Positions 12,145 through 25,234 are shown, counted from the first letter of the stretch. The stretch: 64,000 bases of DNA from Atherinomorus stipes (GCA_023101725.1 JALJCO010003968.1:62001-126000), one strand, 5' to 3'. Numbers and translations: made by a program. The notes: generated by a model not told the origin, from the sequence alone.

Positions 12145-12700
12145 CAGGAATCTGCAACCTGCAGCTCCACAGCTGCATATGGCTCTTTGGACCTTCCACG
12201 ATGGCGCTTAATAACTTTGACTAAAAGAACCATAAATAACCATACAATAATGTTTTTAATAATAACAGGTTTGGGCTTTTTTTTCAAATTTCCACAACTT
12301 AATGACACTAAAAGTCCCTGTAATATGTTTTAAATTTATCTCTCTGGTCATTAGCTTGGAAATTAGGGGTTTTCCCCACACTATTTCCCACAAATATCCA
12401 CATTTTTATTTATATATATTTTTTATACAGTTGAGTCCCACTGAAGAAAATCTGATTGAAGAAAATGTTTCTGTCCTCTTTCTGCAAGTTTTTTTTTTTT
12501 TTTTTTATAATCATTTTAAAACCTAAATGTAAAAATAAACCTGAATTCTTTGAAATGGCAGCGTATTTTCTACAGTAGAATTTATTTAAAAGATGATAAG
12601 CTGCCTTTTTTCAAAAGGATACATTTGGAGCTCTAAACAGCTTTTAACCTCTGGGTTGACTCTGAAAATGACTCTTTTGATTGTCAAGGTTGCAGACCTG
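12145..12700. mobile_element. Second nested hAT MITE
   Basis: Ends CAGGAATCTGCAACCTG and, as complement of the right end, CAGGTCTGCAACCTTG, an inverted repeat with one indel. Flanking octamers CTCTAGAG (12137-12144) and TTCTAGAC (12701-12708) agree at 6 of 8 positions and share the TCTAGA core seen at other hAT MITE sites here. The interior is AT-rich and contains a T-run at 12489-12507. No coding content. Confidence 0.75.
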
Positions 12701-14217
12701 TTCTAGACGCATCTGCAGGACTTTCAGTGAATGTGGACACATGTGGATTTACCTGCAACTGGAGGTAAAGTACAACTAGTAGCTGCAGCACACAGACTAA
12801 AACGTAATGGCCTCCAGTAGCCTGTTAAACAACATCAGTTATCAGCAGCTGTGATTATTACTGTACTACAATAAGAGGTTGAACCAGTTACATCATGACG
12901 TCTCCCACAGCTGCAGCAGCATGGTGAGGAAACTGCTTCATGTTAGCTTAGCTAGCCTCCAGCTGGAACCCATGACAAGCTAAACAAGCTTTTAATGTTG
13001 GGGGAAAGTACATACCTCTACCCTGAGAACTCTTTTCTTCACTCTACAACGATTCTCAGCATTTTGATAAGTTGTTAACGTCTGTCACTATTAACCGCGA
13101 TGTGAGATGCGCCCCCACCGGCAACTCCCCCCTCCTTCTCTCTCCCACACAGGGTGACCAGCTCAGTCTACATACCTCTGCTTAAAGCCCGTTTTTCTTC
13201 CTTTCCCTTCCTTCACTTTCGAAAAGCTGCTCTTTTGGAAAGATGTTCTTTTCATCATTCAGTCATTGAAAAGTTTAAACACAACACGACCTCCGTTCCT
13301 CCACAGTAACCACGTCATGAACGTCACTCTTCACAGTCAAAACAAGTTTCACACCCTCCGTCCACTGCCTCCGCTCTGTCCCACTCCGGTCAGCATGACG
13401 CAGCAAATCCGTCGCTATTTTAATGAATGACCAGCAGTCCACTACTCCACCAGCGCTCCGCTCCGACACGTCCGCTCAGGTCCGTCGGCCTCCGCCAAAA
13501 ATACGGATCACCTCTATTTTCTGTTCCGCTCCAGTCCGCCCCATTCCGTTTGGAGGAAGTTGCAAAGCTGAAACATCTGGTTTATAAATGAGAACTGTAG
13601 CATGGCAATGGGGCATATTAGCTAAAATCATGTAATACAGGCAAATAAAGCCTTTCGAAATAAACAATAACTAGTTGTGGACAATGTACACACCCATAAT
13701 TGACGGCAAACGTATCAAAAACCTGGCATGTACGACACAATGTCTCCTTCGCAGTTGCAATGAATGAAAAGTTTGTTGTCGCCGCTGTTTATCTACACCA
13801 TTTACCGTGTGAAGTTGGAAATCTCGCACATGCTCCTTTGCCAGCTTTGTGACTGAACGGAGAGGGCGCTGGCGGAGTCAGGCAGAATATGTGTGCGAGG
13901 GTCTTTGCAGCCCGCCGGAAAAGACGGACTAGAGCGGGGCAGAGCGGAGGCAGTGGATGGGAGGTGTCAGAGTAGGAGCAGGTCCTGCAGCCAGATCTGA
14001 TCATTGCACAGAATTTGAATATTGAGGTTTTATTTTGATGTCTTTTGGAGGGAAATTTCGAGTAGTTATGTATAGAGTGTATTTCATAATATATAGCCTA
14101 CATACATTTTATTAACTTTTTTTTTTCATTATTCTGCAATTTTTTGCGCCCTGTCCAACGGATGGCGCCCCAGGCAGTTGCCTGTAGCCTGTCGGCAAAG
14201 CCGGCCCTGATTGACTT

Positions 14218-16030
14218 TAGTAGAGGATGTGCTCTCTGAATGCCCTTGTTGGACTATTTAGCATGAAAAGAAACAAACAAGGCTACAGGAGTAAGGCCAC
14301 CTGTAAAAACACCGGTAAATAGATATATCAGTTTATAAAAGTTGTTGCTGTGACAGGGTAAGCAGCATGGCTTTTGAGTGCCCCCAGCCTCTGTAACATT
14401 CAGAATAAATAAGGTGTCACTGTGGGGAAATTGCACTTGTGCTGGAACTGGTTGTCAGGTTAAAGAACAATAATGTTGACAAGCTTATTCGCATAAACAG
14501 CTGAAGGAAACATGTTTTTCAAGCAAATTTAAAGTTATAAAGTGCGCTGAACTTTAGCATGAGGTAATGCTGCCATTTCCTTGATATTTTCCAGACAGTC
14601 ACTAAATAGCTTAATGAAATCTTGCAATTGGCAAGTTAGACCTTCAGCTTGAAATGTGTTCTCTAGACTTAACTTTGGAAAGCAGCCACAATTGATCACC
14701 ACTGTGTTGTGGGAGATAAGATAAAAGTCAGTGGATTTCATTAGTCTTTTAACTAAGTCAATAGAGTGTAATGCGAATTCTGCTATAATTTACAGAGTAA
14801 AGACTAAAGAGTAAAATCACAATCTTACTATCTCTGTGTCTTGACTCATTTCCTAAGTTTGCCCCCACTATTCTCTCCACAAAATGGCAGTTTGAGTGTG
14901 GCTGTTTTCTCACCACACTATCTCAATGGCTTTTACTGTCCATTAAAACACATCAGCCATGGCACGTGTTGATAGTAAGGCATATCTTAGCTTAATGGCT
15001 ACCACAGGTCCAAAGCTGTCAGGCTGTGTCATAAAGGGAAGGTGCTTTTAGCAACCAAGGTGCTGATGGTTGATCTAATGAGGCACAAGGGAATTGTATC
15101 TGTGTTCAGGGCTGTGTTTGTCAAGCCAACATAAGGACCTGCATCTGTCAGGGTTTCAATGAAACCCTGGCATCATAGGCATATTTTTTTTTGTAATATA
15201 AGAATAAACTTAGATAAGTATAATCTCATATTAACTGATTTTCAAAACTGGTGTGCTCACTGACATGATTTTTGAGGATAGGTTTGTCCCTGACTTCTCC
15301 CCTCCTGCATTGCAGCTATCAGACATACATTCAATTTCCTTATTCTGACAGCTGATATCAGAGCACAGATAAGAAAATAAAATTTTGCAAAATACGATTT
15401 TGCAAATGAATTTTCTTGTAAGGTATTCCAACACTTATGAGGGGCTTTTATTCATTCATGCAGCATTATCTATATTGATATTTTAAAGATATGCTGCCAC
15501 CAGTTTTCCGGGGTGCATAAGGGTTTCTCTGGAAAGAGTTTGTCAGAATTACATTTAAACATGTTGAAGTATTACACACATATTTAATTATAAAATGTCT
15601 GTGCACATTCAACTCATCAAATGCTGCTTTTATACAGTTGATATTGGATGTTGCATGGACCAGTGAGGAAATTTGTGAATCTGAAAAACTGAATTTGAAA
15701 AAAAAAAAAAAAAGTGCCATGGGTTTGTTTGCACTGAACCTGTCTAAAGAAAACAAAAATATATTTTCAGGTGACATCAGAGATAGAATTAATTTGTGGT
15801 GTAATTTTCTTTTTTCCTTTCTCCATCAACTGCTAATCCATGATTTGAAAATGTCAGGGCGAATCATGACATTTTTATTTTGACTTTATGCACATATGGT
15901 GTTATGTATGGCTTAAAAAAAATATGGCATTTCACTGTCATAACTGCCAGGCTATGATACAGGTTATCAAGTGGATGCTGGAAGAATGGGGATGACCCAA
16001 AGTTTCTGCAATTTTTACATCATAATATTC
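14218..16030. other. Non-coding sequence, no repeats recognised
   Basis: No gene. The part at about 14510-14770 is repeat-free with balanced composition and could be a conserved element. An A-run is present at 15699-15714. Nothing else could be supported. Confidence 0.45.
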
Positions 16031-17672
16031 GCAGTGTTATGGGTTGGCCTACCATTTCTGGGCCCACCCACTTGCACTCTGAGCCCACTCTAAGAAACTG
16101 CTGATATCCACAGTACTGTAACCTTTTTTTACTGGAAGCTGAAGAAAACAGCAAACAATGTTAACAAGGTAGGAAATGGATCTGAAGATTTCTTACTGTT
16201 TCCTTACAGAATAACCTTTTCCGAATGGTCAGGTATTGTTTCTGTCTGTAGCAGAGCAGGTGGGGTAGCGGAAAGTGCGGCTGCCCCGGGCCCACAGTTA
16301 CGAAGGAGCCCAACCCAGGCAGTCAGGGGAAAAAAAATAAAAACAAAGTCAGTCATTCTCTAAATGCTGTGTTTGTAAGGATATGAGTGTAAAAATGGGG
16401 AAAAAGAGGATGGATGGCTGCTATTTTGCTCCAGACATCAGGTTTTCATACTGTAATTCTCCTCCAACAGTAAAGCCAATGTAAAACAGCAACTGCAGCT
16501 TCATTCCATCAGTTTTTGCCGTTACTACATGTATATCATATTACTGTACTTTCCAGACAATTTAACACACATTATTATTATTATTATTATTATTTGTTTG
16601 TTTGTTTTCCGAACAGTGCCTGCAACAAGGCTGGTTGAAAAAAAAAAATCTTCATGCTGCTGTCTTCAACTTCTCACTGGTGAACATTGATGCCAAGCTT
16701 ACAGGCGTCAGCCCTGTCCAGCACTGCTGGCTAGACAAAGGGCTCGTAACTTTTTTTCTGGATGTCCAATCTTTGATATTCCAACTGTAGGTCTTAGCTC
16801 ATGTCCATAATAAGAAGGTATGAGTGGTTTTGTGCTTCTCCGGGTAACCCCTGTGAAGTGGGAGTGTAATCCACATTTAGCATTTTCTTGCCAAATAAAT
16901 GCCACATCCAGATCCCTCATACAGAAGCAATATTAACACTGTTTGTGGGTAGCGGATGATGAATATTTGATGTGAGGGGTAAACCACTATAAGAGACATC
17001 ATAAATGAGAAGGATCAGGTGTTTTTTTTTGTTTTGTTTTTTTCCCCTAATTTTCTTCATGAAGCTCATTTGCCTGTAACAATCCGTCAATTAGCTGTAT
17101 TGTTGTTCAGTGCAGCTTCTTGTAGCCTATAATTTATTATATTACATTATATTTATTACATTATATTTTATATTAATTATTATAGATGATGTCCATGGTG
17201 CTGAAATAGCGCAAATTATGTTACACAAATCTTTGTAATCCACACTGTCCATTTTGTCCTTTTGTCTCCGTTTGCCATTTTTAACGCTACCAATCGATCA
17301 CCTGTTTTATTACCGGCTGTCACTGCAGTGTTTAATGTTCGATTTACCTTGTTATACTGTATGTATTATTTGGCCGTCAGATCTGTAATGTGAATTGTGA
17401 ACAAGGGAAATAGCCAATAGCCTATAAGGACCCAAAACAAGTCCCTGCTCACTCTGCAATGTGACATTGGCTCGCCACCTGGTTTCTGTACTTGCTCAAA
17501 TTAGTAGGCTATTCATTTACAGAGAGCAAGAAAACACTGTCGCGCAATCACAGCCGTCATACTTGCATGGCACAGCTGTGAAAACGCAAACACTTCAGAT
17601 CGAAAAAGAATAATGAAATAGTGGAAAAATGTAATGTCATACTGAGAAAAAACAATCAGACAGGGAAACATT
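16031..17672. other. Mixed sequence with possible hAT debris
   Basis: GC-rich patches at about 16035-16095 (GGGCCCACCC) and 16255-16330 (CTGCCCCGGGCCCAC) resemble termini of decayed hAT elements, but no partner end or duplication was found. A short ATT array lies at 16570-16594, followed by TTTG units. No gene recognised. Confidence 0.35.
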
Positions 17673-17680
17673 GTCTAGAC

Positions 17681-17904
17681 CAGGGCTGCCCAAGTCCAGT
17701 CCTCGAGAGCTACTATTCTGCACATTTTGGCTGCAGCCCTTCTCCAACACACCTGAAGCAAATGAATGGCTCGTTACCAGCTCTCTGCAGAGCTGAATGA
17801 CATGTGCATGAGGGAATTAGCTATTTGATTCAGGTGTGTTGGAGAGGGTAGGTTCTAAAAATTGCAGAATGGCAGCTCTTGAGGACCAGACTTAGGCACC
17901 CCTG
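17681..17904. mobile_element. hAT MITE
   Basis: Ends CAGGGCTGCCCAAGTCC and, as complement of the right end, CAGGGGTGCCTAAGTCT. Flanking octamers GTCTAGAC (17673-17680) and ATCTAGAC (17905-17912) match at 7 of 8. The interior is self-complementary in part (CCAACACACCTGAA against TTCAGGTGTGTTGG), so most of the element folds back. Same family as 11573-11759. Confidence 0.9.
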
Positions 17905-17912
17905 ATCTAGAC

Positions 17913-19263
17913 TGAATTATGCAAAATTGACCCATATGAACTTGAGGAAAGGTCCAGAAATACAGGATGTGCAGCTCAGTAACCGCAGTTAAAGGCAGGT
18001 GATTATTAATCAGACGCAGCTGCACCTCGTCTGCACGCTAATCCCCTCTTACCTTCCGCAGCCAAACCACACCCCACCACAATTACACTCCCCCCACGAT
18101 CAATTTTATATCCACAATATATTAAACAGAATTTCAAACACATCACATCACTGTAGAGTTTTCTCATAATAAATTTATTCAATGGTAAAGTCTTAACACC
18201 GGTAGTGTTACTGTAGTAACCGGGGTGGGGTCATTCGAATATTTCTCATCATGCTTTGTATTTTCACCAGCTCCGTTTTTCATTGTGACATAAGTGTAAA
18301 TGTTATCTGTTTAATTTTTACATCAACAAAGTGTTAAGTTAACCACTCTAACATATCTTGAGAGGCGCTTAATGGTGATATGATATGATACCACCGGTAT
18401 TATATATGTATCTATATGTATGTACATATATATGTATTAAATATGTATCTGCTGACCCCCACCTTAAACTGCCACAGTCCACCCAGCATCATGATCCTGG
18501 CGCTGCGCCTCCATTGTAATCTGTACATTTGCAAGCCTGTTTTCATTGTCAAAGCCAAAGTTCCAATTGTACACAACTCAAGTAAAGCATTATGACAGCA
18601 ACATGTGCAGCATACTTCCCTGAGTTCAATTAACTCTAGAGATGTTAAACAGAAAAGCTGTATGTGTGTCCTCCGAACACTCAGAGTTAATTTAATGCTG
18701 CCAAGATTGCAAAGTGATGATTAGTTATTTTTAAATAAATATTTATACTGCAATACCGGAGGAACAAGTGACACAAGCCTGTTCAAATTGTTATTATCAA
18801 GACCACAAACATGGTGTTTGCCACTCTGTAACATGAAGGCTATAATGCTGACCTTTTCAGTCATGTAGCTTAGCTATTTAATTTCTTACACAACACCATG
18901 AATTGGATGGAAGCTGGACAGTGGCGGATGTAGAATATTTTATATGGGGTGGTAAAGTGGCAAGAGGTAAAGGCAGGGTAGCATTGTGTGCATCTGTGAA
19001 ATTGCTTTAAAGCTATTTATATTACTATCCTTTCTGCGTAAACAAATACTTAAGCTTAAAGATGCCAAACAGAACTTTTGCAAATTTCTGTTCTATCTGC
19101 GGCTAATGCAGTTCCATCTTGCATCCTACCTGTACTGTGAGCTCAGACAGTCTTATCTTGACCGTCTTATCTTTTGTTCTCTGTCTCTCTTATTCCTCTT
19201 TTCCTACAATAATATCTTCTTTAGTTTCTTTGTTGAATCAGACTGTGCATGTTCAAATGGTTG
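17913..19263. other. Non-coding; isolated hAT-like end
   Basis: A CAGTGGCGGATGTAGAATAT string at 18930-18949 resembles a hAT left terminus, without a visible partner. TATATGTA-type low-complexity sequence lies at about 18400-18450. No gene recognised. Confidence 0.35.
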
Positions 19264-19271
19264 GTGTGCTC

Positions 19272-21488
19272 TAGGGCTGCAGCTATTGTTTGTTTTTGTA
19301 ATCGAGTAATCTAGCGATTCTTCTGACAGTTAATCGAGTAATCAGATAAATTGGACATTTTACAAGTTATTTAGATTTGACAACTTAAATTGATTGTAAA
19401 AGCTAGAATTTCTAGTTTTTAGAGTTCTAAGGTGCAGAGTTTGCCCTGGACACAGCACTGATGCCAACCCATGCTTCTCTGCCAAAAACTTTATTGTTGC
19501 TTCCACATCTGCACATTTAATTCTGTGCTTTACTGAAATGGAAACAATCGGCCGTTCATTATAAGACATACATATTCAAGTCCACAACACTTGCAGTATA
19601 ACTGTATTAACAAGAAAGGATGATCAGCACCTGCTGAACTGACTCCTTGCAGTTTAAAAAATCATTTATTTATTGTTATGAAAATAAAAATAAAAAAATC
19701 GCTGAGACCCTCTGATACACTTTTAACCTGGTATCACTGGTAATGTAACGTCTGATGTAGTACAGCGACTGTAAACGTGCAGGGGCATTTAATTTTGAAA
19801 GTTACCGGATACTTTATGCTACTCCCATGTCTGATTTCCCCTATCTGAACTAATGAGAGCTGATTCTGGAAGCTGCTCTGTCAAAAATAGACTCGGCGCC
19901 CAAATTTAGAAGAGAGCTGCAACAGCGTACTTCTGGCTCGTGCTGCGGGGTCCCCAGCATGGACTAAGCCATTGATTAAGAAGGTCCCGTTAAGTTCCGG
20001 AGGCCGCGCAGCACACGGAATGCAGAGCAGACGGACCCACTCTGAACTGCCTTTACTGACCAGGCACAGCCAAAAACATGAATCATACAAATAATAAAGG
20101 ACTTTTATTATTTCGATGTCATGGATCACATGCGTACCGAACCACGGAGAGGGTACTGTGTTTTCTCTCTCTTTCGGTCCAGTTTATAGGGTCCCATACC
20201 GTTTTTCCTCCCTCCACTTTAGTTACGCTATCAGCATAAAGCTAACTGTTATGTTCAACAGAAATACCCGTCCGGTAGAACGTCACTTGCATTAACGTTC
20301 TGCCCAGGTTGTGTAACAGAAAAAAACATCTGGGCAGATGCGCAAAATACAAAGCGCTGGATTTATCAAGATCCAAATTTGCATGTAGTAATTTGCCCGC
20401 GCAATCTGGAATTTTGTGTAAGGGGCTGAACCATGGTTTGCAAGTGATTTACCAAGAATGAAGGCGCAAATGAAAGTGGGTGCAAACGTGGTGGAAACAC
20501 CCCTATATAAATGTAGGGTTTGGCATGTGGCGAATTGCGAGAGACGATAAAGCAGAGGGAAATACGACCCACATTGGTGGAGGAAGGAGATGAAAATATA
20601 ATTTAGATTAAGTATTATAAATACAAAAATTTAAATAATACAACATGCATCCATGCAGAGTCCCAGAAGTGGCCAGTTTATCAGGAGTTGCTGAACAAAT
20701 GAAGTGTCTGCAGCTCTGACATGGTCTCTATTATGCACAAGGTGCGCAGTTTGGCACAATACCAATGGCTTCAGAGTTTGTGCTGCCAGGTGATCCTGTG
20801 GTCCTGTCCAGGTGCTAAAATCCAGGTTAAAACGTGACATTGGGAAAAAGGGGAAATAAAAAGACACAATTAATACAGCTTTAGTTCTCATTAAGCTCCA
20901 CAGTGGCTGCAAACTTTCATTTATCCAGAATATTTGACACCCTTGTTAAATAGTGGTTTGCTGTATTGATTCAACAATGAGATCTGAATACGCGGCCCTC
21001 ACTGCTCATGAAAATTATTTTGAATCAGAATTGTGCGTGCCCAGGATTGTCCCCTCTCAGAAGTTGCAGCCTTTTGTGCACAAAGCTTCAAGTTTGCACC
21101 TGCTTTTCAGATGTACTGTACTAAAATAGATGAAAAAAAACAGCAAGGCATTGCGTTGCACTGTTGATAAATCGCCTTGCGAGTGCTAAATTTATATATT
21201 TACATTTTCTCCTCCCATTTCCACACTTTTGCGTGTAAACGCCCCATATTGAATGTTCATTGCAAAAAAAGTATTAAATAAAGACCAAACCCTTTCAGCA
21301 CGCTGTTAGTAGATCAGTTTGTATATTTTTTGCGTGTGCAGTGAGATAGCTCAAGTTTTTACACACGCGAACCTTTAATAGATCTGGCCCAAAGAGTGAA
21401 TTTACCGAATCCTTGAGGCAGTTAATTTGCCTCGAGCAATGTTATGAATCGAATCACTCAAATTACTCGAATAATCGTTGCAGCCCTA
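19272..21488. mobile_element. hAT element, non-autonomous, 2.2 kb
   Basis: Ends TAGGGCTGCAGCTATTGTT and, as complement of the right end, TAGGGCTGCAACGATTATT. Subterminal copies of AATCGAGTAATC and related TCGAATCACT/ACTCGAATAATC motifs lie inside each end. Flanking octamers GTGTGCTC (19264-19271) and GTGTGCTG (21489-21496) agree at 7 of 8. No transposase frame remains. The right half appears to hold another inserted element (20352-21393). Confidence 0.87.
20352..21393. mobile_element. Probable nested MITE in the 19.3-21.5 kb hAT
   Basis: The left edge (GCGCTGGATTTATCAAGA) and the complement of the right edge (GGGCCAGATCTATTAAAGG) form an imperfect inverted repeat. AAAG is present on both outer sides. 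Subterminal motifs on both sides are similar (TTTGCATG, GTGTGTAAAAAC). Superfamily unknown; a Harbinger-like element is possible. Boundaries are approximate. Confidence 0.45.
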
Positions 21489-21571
21489 GTGTGCTGACAT
21501 CCTTTTGCTAGCGTGTAATGTGCTGCATGTCCTGGATGAAAAAGTTGTATAGTGCTGTATGAATGAAATGA

Positions 21572-21691
21572 AATTAAATGTAAAATACTTTATTTATTGC
21601 AGAAGGGAAATTCAACATTGTAAAAAAGCTCTCTTTTTTTTGTTTCTTTTTTTTTTTTTGTTTTTTGTTTTGTTTCGTTTTTTAACAACAT

Positions 21692-21692
<1 letters not shown>
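21572..21692 (-). mobile_element. LINE 3'-tail fragment (antisense)
   Basis: Read on the minus strand this matches the 3' tail of the LINE at 1684-2235: an A-rich run, then GAGCTTTTTTACAATGTTGA and ATTTCCCTTCTGCAATAAAT. It is a short 5'-truncated copy. An AT array follows at 21693. Confidence 0.7.

Positions 21693-21725
<33 letters not shown>
21693..21725. repeat. (AT)n microsatellite
   Basis: Pure AT dinucleotide run next to a LINE tail fragment. Confidence 0.9.
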
Positions 21726-21728
<3 letters not shown>

Positions 21729-23404
21729 TCTCAGCCTCAAAGTGCTGCTGGGCAGCAGTGGCTCTAGAAATGCACATAAAAGTCACTGTCTCATTAAATG
21801 AGTCTAGAACGCAGAGGTTTAAGATTGGAAACTTATACTGTGTCTTTAAATCAAGAAAGAAGATTCTTCAAAATATACACAGAAAAAGAACTTAAACTAC
21901 AGTATAGGGCGTATATCAGCCATCTCTTAGGAGAGCTAAATAGACAATCGTCAAAATTTTGTGCTTTCTCTGGTTGTTTTTTTTTTTTTTCATGCTGAGG
22001 CATTTAACATGAAAATAAAATGTTAATCACATGCATAGTCACCAGCAGTTATGTTTAGACTTCCTACTCCTATTGTAGCCTATTTGTTTTTTGTTTTTCC
22101 AGTCTGACAGCAAGGATGAAACATGGTTTAATTGATCAGCCTCTTTCTCCAGGTGAAGTTAAACTCTTCAGGTACTGTTTTAACACATACCTAGTGCATG
22201 CAAACATTGTTCTCCACACTTAGCCGTGCCTCGTTTTCAAATTGAATACTTTCCTGACATTGAAACAGACAAACTCCATCGGTCACGTGTGTCTTGTTTA
22301 CAACTATGCCATGTCTTCAGTTTTTCCAGCTGGAACTGTCAACCTCCGTCTGGTTGACATGGATACACAACACTCAAGTCTGTAGAGCGACTACTGGGTG
22401 CTGTGATAAAAAAGCATATGTGAAACGGAACCGTATTAGTTAAAAATTGAAACATTGTAAACTTTTCACTGCTGCGGCAGGGCCTGGCTCGACCCAAATA
22501 TGTGTGAAAACCACGTACGTGTGCAATGAATGAAATGTTTACTTAAGATGAAGGATGCTAGTGGTTCTGTACATCTGTTTAATGCTATGAAAGGCTTTTG
22601 AACATGCAAGGTAACTGGTTTTACATTTAAAACCAATTCAATAAATTGGTTTGATTTAAGGACATACAGTAAAGGTTCGTGAGCTGGTATGGTAGAATGC
22701 TGTGAGACCAGAGGAACTTCTTGTTATATAGGAAGTATTACCTCTTTTTAATATTTGTATCCCATTGGGATCTTCTTTAGCACTCAGTAGTGAGTAGCTA
22801 TCATTACAGAATAGTTCCCTTATTTTGACAGGCTGAATGCTAACTGTTTTGTCTTTTCACTGTACTACTTGATATTTTTAATAGGCCAGTACTTATGGCT
22901 AGTTAGATGATTAGTAGAGGGATATGCCAGGCAGCCACTGTGCATACAATTAGGCTACAGGTAACAACCTGGGTCTTAGCTCAGCTCCCAGAACTGAATT
23001 TCTCTTTGACAATTTAGTGTTCTGGTTACTGCCTCTTCCAGGTGATTACTCAGAAAAAGGATAAAAAAGAGAGAAAGGAAACAATCCTTTTTTCTCAACA
23101 TTTGGTGGACCAAAATGTAATCACTTTATGTATTAAAATTTTGGAAGTACACTTGAGTGCCCAACTTCTCTTTCTGTATAAGTACAGTATGTTGGCCTAG
23201 TGTGAAAAGTGAATTAAATTATATCCATTTAATCACATTTTTAAAACTTTAAACACCTATACAATGTGTTGAAACACAAGTCATTACGATTGCCCAGGGG
23301 ATTGGAAAAATGCAAAAGAACTGATTTTCTTTGCTTTTATCTTATTGTGTGAACATCTAAGGGTTAATGATGTGTGTGTCTCAAACAAGTTAAACAACCA
23401 TGAC
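21726..23404. other. Non-coding, nothing recognised
   Basis: Short open frames without motifs; no terminal repeats or SINE boxes seen. Confidence 0.45.
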
Positions 23405-23660
23405 CTGTCAGAAAATGGAGACAGGACCTGTAGATGTGCCTCATGGTTTCTCACACTGGAACATTGGCAACCAAACCTTTCATCTTGTGGGTTTTAGATT
23501 GGGGCCTCTGTGGATCTGGCATGTTCCAGCGCATCTAATAGATGATTAATTGGATTTGGAGTTTTGAGGCTTTGGACTCTTTGTTGTATTCCTCAAGCCA
23601 TTTCTGAGTAGTTTTTGGAGAATAGTGGGAACATTGTCTTGCTTTTTTAAAACAAAAAGA
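23405..23660 (-). pseudogene. Tc1-like transposase C-terminal relic
   Basis: On the minus strand the sequence follows the C-terminal half of a fish Tc1-type transposase gene. QDN, around the second catalytic Asp, is encoded at 23633-23641, followed after a frame change by QKWLEEYNKES (typical QKWFEEHNKEF). Further on come a degraded NPIEHLWD region and nucleotide matches to the GATCCACAGAGGCCCC segment known from this family. Several stops and frameshifts are present and the catalytic third acidic residue region is broken. This element family differs from the MITE pair at 3360 and 49997. The transposase is non-functional. Confidence 0.7.
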
Positions 23661-25064
23661 AAAGAAAAAAAAAGCCATATGGAGGTTTTGGCAGTTTTGT
23701 ATTATTCTGGGGGATTAGTTGACAGGCTTCCAGCTTGGGCATAATGACTTGCTGGCCCCTGGTCAGGATTACAAAATAACTGTGGTGGTGAGTATCAAGG
23801 GAAAAGCCATCTCCATTGAAATGCTGTATACCCCAATACTCACATTTTGGCATGGTGAAAAACACAATAGTGAATCATATTACTGTTTCTTTGTTATTTC
23901 GGCTGTATTGCTTTTACAGTAATCTGCATAATCGAATAAACTTTCTGTATTTCAATTTCTCTTCTTTAACGAACATATTGAATTCACCTTTTGGCAGTTT
24001 AGCTGCATTAGAGGCAACTTCTTGTATTCAGCCTTTGCCTGTCTCCTCTTTCTTGTTCCTCTCATACAGTATTTCCTTTCCAAGTCCCCAAGTCAGTCTC
24101 TGCTGCTTCCTCTCTTTCTTTTCTGTTTTCATGTTCCCTTTCTCATGGTGTCTTATCCTTTCATTTTTTTCTTGCTTTCTCACTTTCTTGCCTCCCCCTT
24201 TTTTTTCTAGTTGTCTTTGAAGTGCTAAACAATAAGAGAGCTTCCCTCCGTGGTAAGCTAGGGAAATCCAAGCTGAAACTGCACGGTGCAGCACAGCAGA
24301 ATCTTGTCCTCTGGATCACAGAGGAGTGGGAAGGGAGTAGGCAGCATCAGAAGTATAGTCAGCATGCAGTGACAATGACTCTGGCTCCACAGAGCCTTGA
24401 TCCTCCAAGCTGTCACCAGACTACATCAGCACAGCTATGTTGATAAACTAAGTCATTTTCAGGGAAAGTGTGTCTGCCTTTGTTGCTGTGACTGCTGGAC
24501 CTTGCCCACTATTCATTTCTTGAAATGATGTAAAGGAGCTTATATGGGTGCATATAATTATAGCGACTGTAGTGGCCGTGATGATTGAGTTAATACACTT
24601 CATTAGTCCAGCCGATCGTAGTAGAGGAGAAGGACAATTACTTGTCATTCCATCCTGCTGTCTTTTTTTCCCATGCATACAGCCACGGATGCATGCAGTG
24701 ATGAATGGAAAGGGAAATTAAGCTAAATTAGTGATCTGACAAGCAGACTGTGACTGTGACTGGGGCATACACTATCATCTGCTAAGGCAGCTGAGACATG
24801 TGATTATCCTCTCTCTTAAGGTTCCTTGAATCTGTATCTTACAGTTCCTCATGCAAACCCTCTGAAATCTATAGGGTCTCTACCGTTTTTTTCTTTTAAA
24901 ATCTTGGTCTGCGTCTGACATTCATAGACATGAATGCCAGCACTGCATGATTCTCTTTTATGTGGAAGGGTCTATAATTCATACAACCCAGTACAAACTA
25001 GTACCTTCAGAGCGATATGAGAAATCATAGCGAGAACTAGACATTTAATATTTATTTCCATACA
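23661..25064. other. Non-coding, nothing recognised
   Basis: Includes a pyrimidine-rich stretch at about 24040-24210 that gives a hydrophobic spurious frame. No domain, RNA gene or element boundary was seen. Confidence 0.45.
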
Positions 25065-25234
25065 GTTTAATGCAGTGATTCTTAACCATGGGGCCGTGGC
25101 CCAAACTTAGGCCTCAAGCGCCACCTAGAGGGCCGCGAAAAAACCTTCCTGCTGCACATGTAGGCCGCGAGGGTTGCGAGACCTTGAATTTTCACGGTTA
25201 TTTATGACTGGATGAGTTGCAATGTAGCCTCCCC

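Larger units (their letters stand above)
11486..14209. mobile_element. hAT-type element, non-autonomous, 2.7 kb
   Basis: Flanked by a perfect 8-bp duplication ATTGACTT (11478-11485 and 14210-14217), the length typical of hAT insertions. Ends are CAGGACAGGCTCTGGCCA and, as complement of the right end, CAGGGCCGGCTTTGCCGA (13 of 18 match). No transposase frame survives. Two younger elements are nested inside (11573-11759 and 12145-12700). GC-richer, CpG-bearing sequence at about 13080-13560 and 13790-13980 belongs to the element interior and has no recognised coding content. Removing the nested copies leaves about 2 kb. Confidence 0.88.

Noticed and set aside
23816..24220. 134-codon plus-strand hydrophobic frame
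   Set aside because: Comes from a pyrimidine-rich stretch (S/F/L/P only); looks membrane-like by composition, without any conserved pattern.
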